Positions 6,847 through 9,574 of a stretch of DNA of 9,574 bases are shown here, in pieces. This DNA is from an uncultured bacterium (GTDB taxonomy: Bacteria; UBA4055): contig CALMWI010000054.1 in NCBI GenBank assembly GCA_937873545.1, forward strand, positions 1 through 9,574, written 5' to 3'. The notes under the pieces were generated by a model, which saw only the letters and a list, made by a program, of their open reading frames with translations, was not told the origin of the DNA and made no database searches. The position numbers were made by a program, and so were the translations under genes. How positions within the stretch are numbered: the first letter of the stretch is position 1; each line of letters starts with the position of its first letter.

Positions 6847-7583
6847 CTGATCTGTTCTGATGTTTTTCCGAACCTTCTTTCACGCTTCTGATAATCAGCG
6901 ATCGCTGCAAGAAAATCCTCCTTTCTGAAATCCGGCCAGAATTTATCCGATATATAAAGCTCTGTATATGCGCATTGCCATAGCAGAAAATTACTGATCC
7001 TCAAATCCCCGCCGGTCCTGATCATCAATTCGGGATCCGGTATATTTCCTGCATATAAATAATTCTTGAAAATATCTTCATCAATACTTTTTATCCCGTC
7101 GTTAATTATCCTGTTGACAGCTTTTACTATTTCTTCTCTCCCTGAATAGCTGATCGCAAGGAAAAGAGTCATTCCCGAATTGTTCTCTGTTTTAAAGATC
7201 ACATCGTCTAACGATTTTCTTGCGTCCCGGGGAAGATCGTCTATTTCACCTATCGGAACCACTTTTACATTTTTTTCCATCAGTGAATCGATCTCTTTGA
7301 ATATCGTTTCCACCAGCAGAGCCATGAGACAGTTTACCTCGAATTCAGGTCTGTTCCAGTTCTCTTTTGAGAAAACATACAGCGTGAGATATTTTACGCC
7401 GAGATCTACAGATGCCTCGATCGCATCTCTGGCTGAATTAACGCCTTCATTATGACCGTTAACCCTGTTCAGTCCCTGCCGCTTCGCCCATCTGCCGTTC
7501 CCGTCCATTATTACTGCGATATGGGATGGTATCCTCGATCTGTCTCTTGTCAGGTCGCTGTACTGAATTTTTCCGATGTTCAT
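6843..7583 (-). CDS. uppS: Isoprenyl transferase (undecaprenyl diphosphate synthase) UppS
   Basis: This cytosolic cis-prenyltransferase condenses isopentenyl diphosphate onto farnesyl diphosphate to give C55 undecaprenyl diphosphate, the lipid carrier for peptidoglycan and O-antigen. The 246-residue length is typical. Seen in order are HIAVIMDGNGRWAKRQG with metal-binding Asp27, GHNEG with His44, YVFSKENWNRP, the ISYSGREEI segment, RTGGDLRISNFLLWQ (Arg189, Arg195, Ser197), AYTELYI with Glu208 (the second metal ligand), and a C-terminal KRERRFGKT. Asp193 stands where E. coli and most homologues have Glu. It is the first gene of the four-gene operon. A weak GAGAG (7592-7588) lies four bases before the ATG, and a promoter candidate lies at 7644-7617. 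The stop overlaps the porU start by four bases. Confidence 0.96.
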   Translation of the reverse strand: MNIGKIQYSDLTRDRSRIPSHIAVIMDGNGRWAKRQGLNRVNGHNEGVNSARDAIEASVDLGVKYLTLYVFSKENWNRPEFEVNCLMALLVETIFKEIDSLMEKNVKVVPIGEIDDLPRDARKSLDDVIFKTENNSGMTLFLAISYSGREEIVKAVNRIINDGIKSIDEDIFKNYLYAGNIPDPELMIRTGGDLRISNFLLWQCAYTELYISDKFWPDFRKEDFLAAIADYQKRERRFGKTSEQIR

Positions 7584-7616
7584 TTTTCTCTCACTGTTTT
7601 AAGTTCGTTATTCGGG

Positions 7617-7644
7617 AATTTAATCAAAGTTTATCTGCTTTCAA
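7617..7644 (-). promoter_or_regulatory. Candidate promoter of the uppS-porU-tilS-kinase operon
   Basis: On the minus strand, TTGAAA (7644-7639) and TAAATT (7622-7617) are separated by 16 bases. It lies between the terminator of the TPR lipoprotein gene and the uppS ATG, predicting a leader of about 27 bases. This is the only place for an operon promoter before uppS, since the four genes overlap one another. The hexamer matches are fair, not strong, and the region is AT-rich. Confidence 0.4.
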
Positions 7645-7676
7645 AGGAGTTTAACTCACACTTTTAAAAAAAGTTT

Positions 7677-7704
7677 AAAAAAAAAGCAGGTCAAAAACCT
7701 GCTT
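7677..7704 (-). terminator. Rho-independent terminator after the TPR lipoprotein gene
   Basis: On the minus strand AAGCAGGT (7704-7697) pairs perfectly with ACCTGCTT (7691-7684) around a five-base loop, and the RNA continues into a run of U (nine Ts at 7685-7677). It lies just 22 bases after the lipoprotein stop codon. Its orientation ends the lipoprotein transcript and separates it from the uppS operon. Confidence 0.85.
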
Positions 7705-7725
7705 AAAAATCTGTGCGCGTTTTAA

Positions 7726-8796
7726 TTACTGATATTTTTTTGCGTCTTTTGCCCTTCCTACCTTTACAAGCGCTATCTGAATATAATCTTTTATTTTTTC
7801 TTTATATTCAGCTGAAAAAGCTTCGAATTTCGGTTCGATCAGTTCAACTATCTTCTGATATTTCGCTGCGTCATTATAAAAAACAGTAAGGAAATATATA
7901 GTTTCCTGATCATTCGGATTGATCTGAATTATCTTTTCAAAATTCTCTATTGCTTTATCAGTTGCCTTATTTTTGCTGAAAAGAACTCCCTGATTGAAAA
8001 GAATATCAGTGTTTTCGGGATCAAGAACTATAAGTCTTTCGTAGAAAGGCAATGCTTTGTCAAACTCGTTTTTGCCTTCATAATGTTTTGCAAGCTGCAA
8101 AAGAGCTTCTTTGTTGTTCGGATCAAGCTCTAGAACTTTATTCAGCATTTCTACGGCTTTTTCAGATTCTGCTTTTTCAGTATATAGATTGTAAAGATTT
8201 ATATAAACCGAAACAAGATTTTTCATGTCTGTTTCTGGTTTAGCAAATGGTATGGATTCTATGAATTTCTCAATCGCTTTGTCCGGATTTTTCAGCTGAA
8301 GGTATATCGTGGCTATAATATCCTTCGTTATAAAATCATCATTCTTGTACTTGTCAGCAAGTTCAAGGTCAACAAGGGCGGCGTTAAACAGTTTTTCGGC
8401 CTGTTCAGCTTCAACAACCTCCGCATTGAGGAGTTTAACAGCCTTATTGAATTTGTCGTTGATCCCGGAACCTCTCAGAGTTCCGAAAGCCTTTATTGAC
8501 ATATTATCGATATTCTCTTTCTCATAAGCCGGGTCCAGCGATTTTACTTTTGCAAAACTGTCGTACATTTTCGCCCAGTTCTCCTGCTTGAAATGAATAT
8601 AACCTTCAAGGTATGCAGCTTCTATGTTGTCGGGCTGCTGTTCTAGAACGAGAGACAGCTCTTTCTGAGCTTTCTGCATGTCGTCCCTGTTCATACTGAT
8701 CTTTGCTTCCGTAAGGTGCGGATTGGTCGGAGCGCAGCTCTGTAAAATCAGCGAAACGAAAACTATGCTTATCATTACTAACGCTGTTCTTTTCAT
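7726..8796 (-). CDS. TPR-repeat lipoprotein
   Basis: This 356-residue lipoprotein begins with a short basic n-region, a hydrophobic core and the lipobox LQSC, with Cys21 as the predicted acylated residue; Ala follows it. The mature part is almost entirely tetratricopeptide repeats, at roughly residues 25-57, 58-91, 156-189, 195-226, 228-260, 262-295 and 296-322. The clearest are around EKAVEMLNKVLELDPNNKEA and DKAIENFEKIIQINPNDQE. A charged helical stretch at about 110-150 separates the first pair from the rest. TPR lipoproteins commonly act as scaffolds in envelope assembly or secretion, but nothing here identifies the partner, and it does not look like BamD, which is shorter. GAGGAAG (8807-8801) precedes the ATG. 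The gene has its own promoter and terminator, so it is a single transcription unit upstream of uppS. Confidence 0.9.
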   Translation of the reverse strand: MKRTALVMISIVFVSLILQSCAPTNPHLTEAKISMNRDDMQKAQKELSLVLEQQPDNIEAAYLEGYIHFKQENWAKMYDSFAKVKSLDPAYEKENIDNMSIKAFGTLRGSGINDKFNKAVKLLNAEVVEAEQAEKLFNAALVDLELADKYKNDDFITKDIIATIYLQLKNPDKAIEKFIESIPFAKPETDMKNLVSVYINLYNLYTEKAESEKAVEMLNKVLELDPNNKEALLQLAKHYEGKNEFDKALPFYERLIVLDPENTDILFNQGVLFSKNKATDKAIENFEKIIQINPNDQETIYFLTVFYNDAAKYQKIVELIEPKFEAFSAEYKEKIKDYIQIALVKVGRAKDAKKYQ

Positions 8797-8800
8797 TTTA

Positions 8801-8807
8801 CTTCCTC
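8801..8807 (-). promoter_or_regulatory. Shine-Dalgarno site of the TPR lipoprotein gene
   Basis: GAGGAAG on the minus strand, four bases from the ATG at 8796-8794 (six from the central GGA). It confirms the chosen start, which also leaves an intact signal peptide and lipobox. Confidence 0.75.
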
Positions 8808-8838
8808 ATTTGATTTAATTAAATTAAAAACAGCCCTA

Positions 8839-8867
8839 AATATAAATTCCGCCCGTTTATTAGTCAA
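8839..8867 (-). promoter_or_regulatory. Sigma70-like promoter of the TPR lipoprotein gene
   Basis: On the minus strand TTGACT (8867-8862) and TATATT (8844-8839) are 17 bases apart, the best promoter match in the window. The start of transcription should be near 8832, giving a leader of about 36 bases. The leader contains a perfect 12-base AT-only palindrome at 8813-8824, which may be fortuitous. The -35 hexamer is identical to that of the left-edge gene promoter. Confidence 0.65.
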
Positions 8868-8879
8868 GAAAAAATAAAT

Positions 8880-8908
8880 TTCCAATATTACGCAAAATCT
8901 GTTATATT
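8880..8908 (+). promoter_or_regulatory. Candidate extended -10 promoter of the rluD-family gene
   Basis: TGTTATATT at 8900-8908 matches an extended -10 element (TG, one base, TATATT). The -35 position (8880-8885, TTCCAA) is poor, as is common for extended -10 promoters. The predicted start is near 8915, about 20 bases before the ATG. It lies back to back with the lipoprotein promoter. The -35 regions are about 12 bases apart, so the two polymerases could interfere with each other. Confidence 0.45.
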
Positions 8909-8935
8909 TAGCGCAAATAATAATCAGGCGGGAAA

Positions 8936-9574
8936 ATGGATATCGAAAAATTTGACGGACTTGAAGAGATCGAAATGATCGTTCCCTCGATCAAAACAAA
9001 ACAGCGGATTGACAGATACATTTTCTCATTTTTAAAAAATATAAGCAGAAACAAGATCCAGCTTCTTATCGACAATGGCTATATAACTGTCAATTCACAA
9101 ATTACAAAATCAAATTATACTGTTGCGTCCGGAGACAGGATATTGATCAACCTGCCTAGGGCAGAGAAGAATGAAATACTGCCAGAAGAGATAAGAATTG
9201 AGTTTGTTTATCAGGACGAATACCTCGCCGTTATCAACAAACAGGCCGGACTGGTGGTCCATCCGACTTACTCCACTTTGAACGGCACACTCGTCAATGC
9301 TCTGATGTTCCATTTCGGAGACGAACTGTCGTCTGTGAACGGAGAGCTCAGACCCGGAATAGTACACAGACTCGATAAAGATACTACCGGACTTATGGTG
9401 GTAGCTAAGAACGATCTGGTTCACAGGCCCCTTTCTGAGCAGTTCGCCGATAAAAGTGCATCTCGTGAATATATAGGAATATGCATAGGAAAACTTAAAC
9501 CGGATAAAGGCAAGATAGAAACTCTTTTACAGAGGTGGCAGAAGGACAGAAGGGTGATCGTCGTATCGAAATTT
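8936..9574 (+). CDS. rluD: RluD-family 23S rRNA pseudouridine synthase (3' end outside window)
   Basis: The frame is open for 213 codons to the right edge, so the C-terminal part (family members are about 300-350 residues) is missing. RluD-type enzymes convert uridines of helix 69 of 23S rRNA to pseudouridine. An N-terminal S4 RNA-binding domain covers about residues 17-75 (SRNKIQLLIDNGYITVN). The catalytic domain begins around 88, with YLAVINKQAGLVVHP and then the active-site motif HRLDKDTTGLMVVAK, where Asp147 is the catalytic aspartate. The KDTTGL form favours RluD over RluC or RluA. Later, KIETLLQRWQKDRR stands where most members have a GRHPKDR-like segment, so the His-Pro is replaced. 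ATG 8936 is preceded by AGGCGGG, with seven bases between the AGG and the ATG. The gene is divergent from the lipoprotein gene. Confidence 0.92.
   Translation, partial: MDIEKFDGLEEIEMIVPSIKTKQRIDRYIFSFLKNISRNKIQLLIDNGYITVNSQITKSNYTVASGDRILINLPRAEKNEILPEEIRIEFVYQDEYLAVINKQAGLVVHPTYSTLNGTLVNALMFHFGDELSSVNGELRPGIVHRLDKDTTGLMVVAKNDLVHRPLSEQFADKSASREYIGICIGKLKPDKGKIETLLQRWQKDRRVIVVSKF

Noticed and set aside
8813..8824. Perfect 12-base palindrome ATTTAATTAAAT in the lipoprotein gene leader
   Set aside because: It is composed only of A and T in AT-rich DNA and has no loop, so it is not supported as an operator or terminator.
9110..9424. A 104-codon open frame on the minus strand
   Set aside because: It lies entirely antisense to the well-conserved rluD-family coding sequence and resembles no known protein.
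1..9574. CRISPR arrays, insertion sequences, tRNA genes, toxin-antitoxin or defence genes
   Set aside because: No regularly spaced repeats, transposase motifs, cloverleaf-like segments or defence domains were seen on either strand.

Overview
The window (about 9.6 kb, moderately AT-rich) looks like a chromosomal core region of a Gram-negative bacterium in or near the Fibrobacterota-Chlorobiota-Bacteroidota (FCB) superphylum. The main evidence is a 1308-residue PorU-type C25 peptidase, the sortase family of the type IX secretion system (T9SS). The putative promoters are sigma70-like (TTGACT, 17 bases, TATATT or TAAATT) and several genes have strong Shine-Dalgarno sites (GGAGG, AGGAG, GAGGAAG). 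Classical Bacteroidota usually lack both, so a non-Bacteroidota FCB lineage is more likely. I cannot name the phylum from sequence alone.

Layout. Bases 27-1 (minus) hold the first nine codons of a gene that leaves the left edge. Bases 28-231 are a divergent, AT-rich promoter region. Bases 232-675 (plus) encode a stand-alone two-CBS-domain protein. Its end overlaps by 13 bp the end of a four-gene minus-strand operon read from 7583 down to 663: uppS, porU, tilS and an APH-fold small-molecule kinase. Every junction in this operon overlaps (ATGA, TAATG, TGATG), so the four genes are probably co-transcribed and translationally coupled. A rho-independent terminator (about 7677-7704) separates the operon from the upstream minus-strand gene for a TPR lipoprotein (7726-8796). 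Bases 8797-8935 carry back-to-back promoters, and from 8936 a rluD-family pseudouridine synthase gene runs off the right edge.

How the genes fit together. UppS makes the C55 lipid carrier for peptidoglycan and O-antigen. PorU processes T9SS cargo at the outer membrane and, in characterised species, joins it to anionic LPS, whose synthesis needs a polyprenyl carrier. TilS and RluD are translation-related RNA modification enzymes. The kinase resembles cell-wall sugar kinases (AmgK/COG3178), but its substrate is not known. Most of the window is housekeeping. The points worth a second look are the T9SS sortase inside a tightly overlapping uppS-tilS operon, the convergent overlap with a possible terminator inside the kinase coding region, and the undetected gene start at the left edge. 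I see no mobile elements, CRISPR arrays, tRNA or rRNA genes, and no clear sign of a new defence or biosynthetic system.
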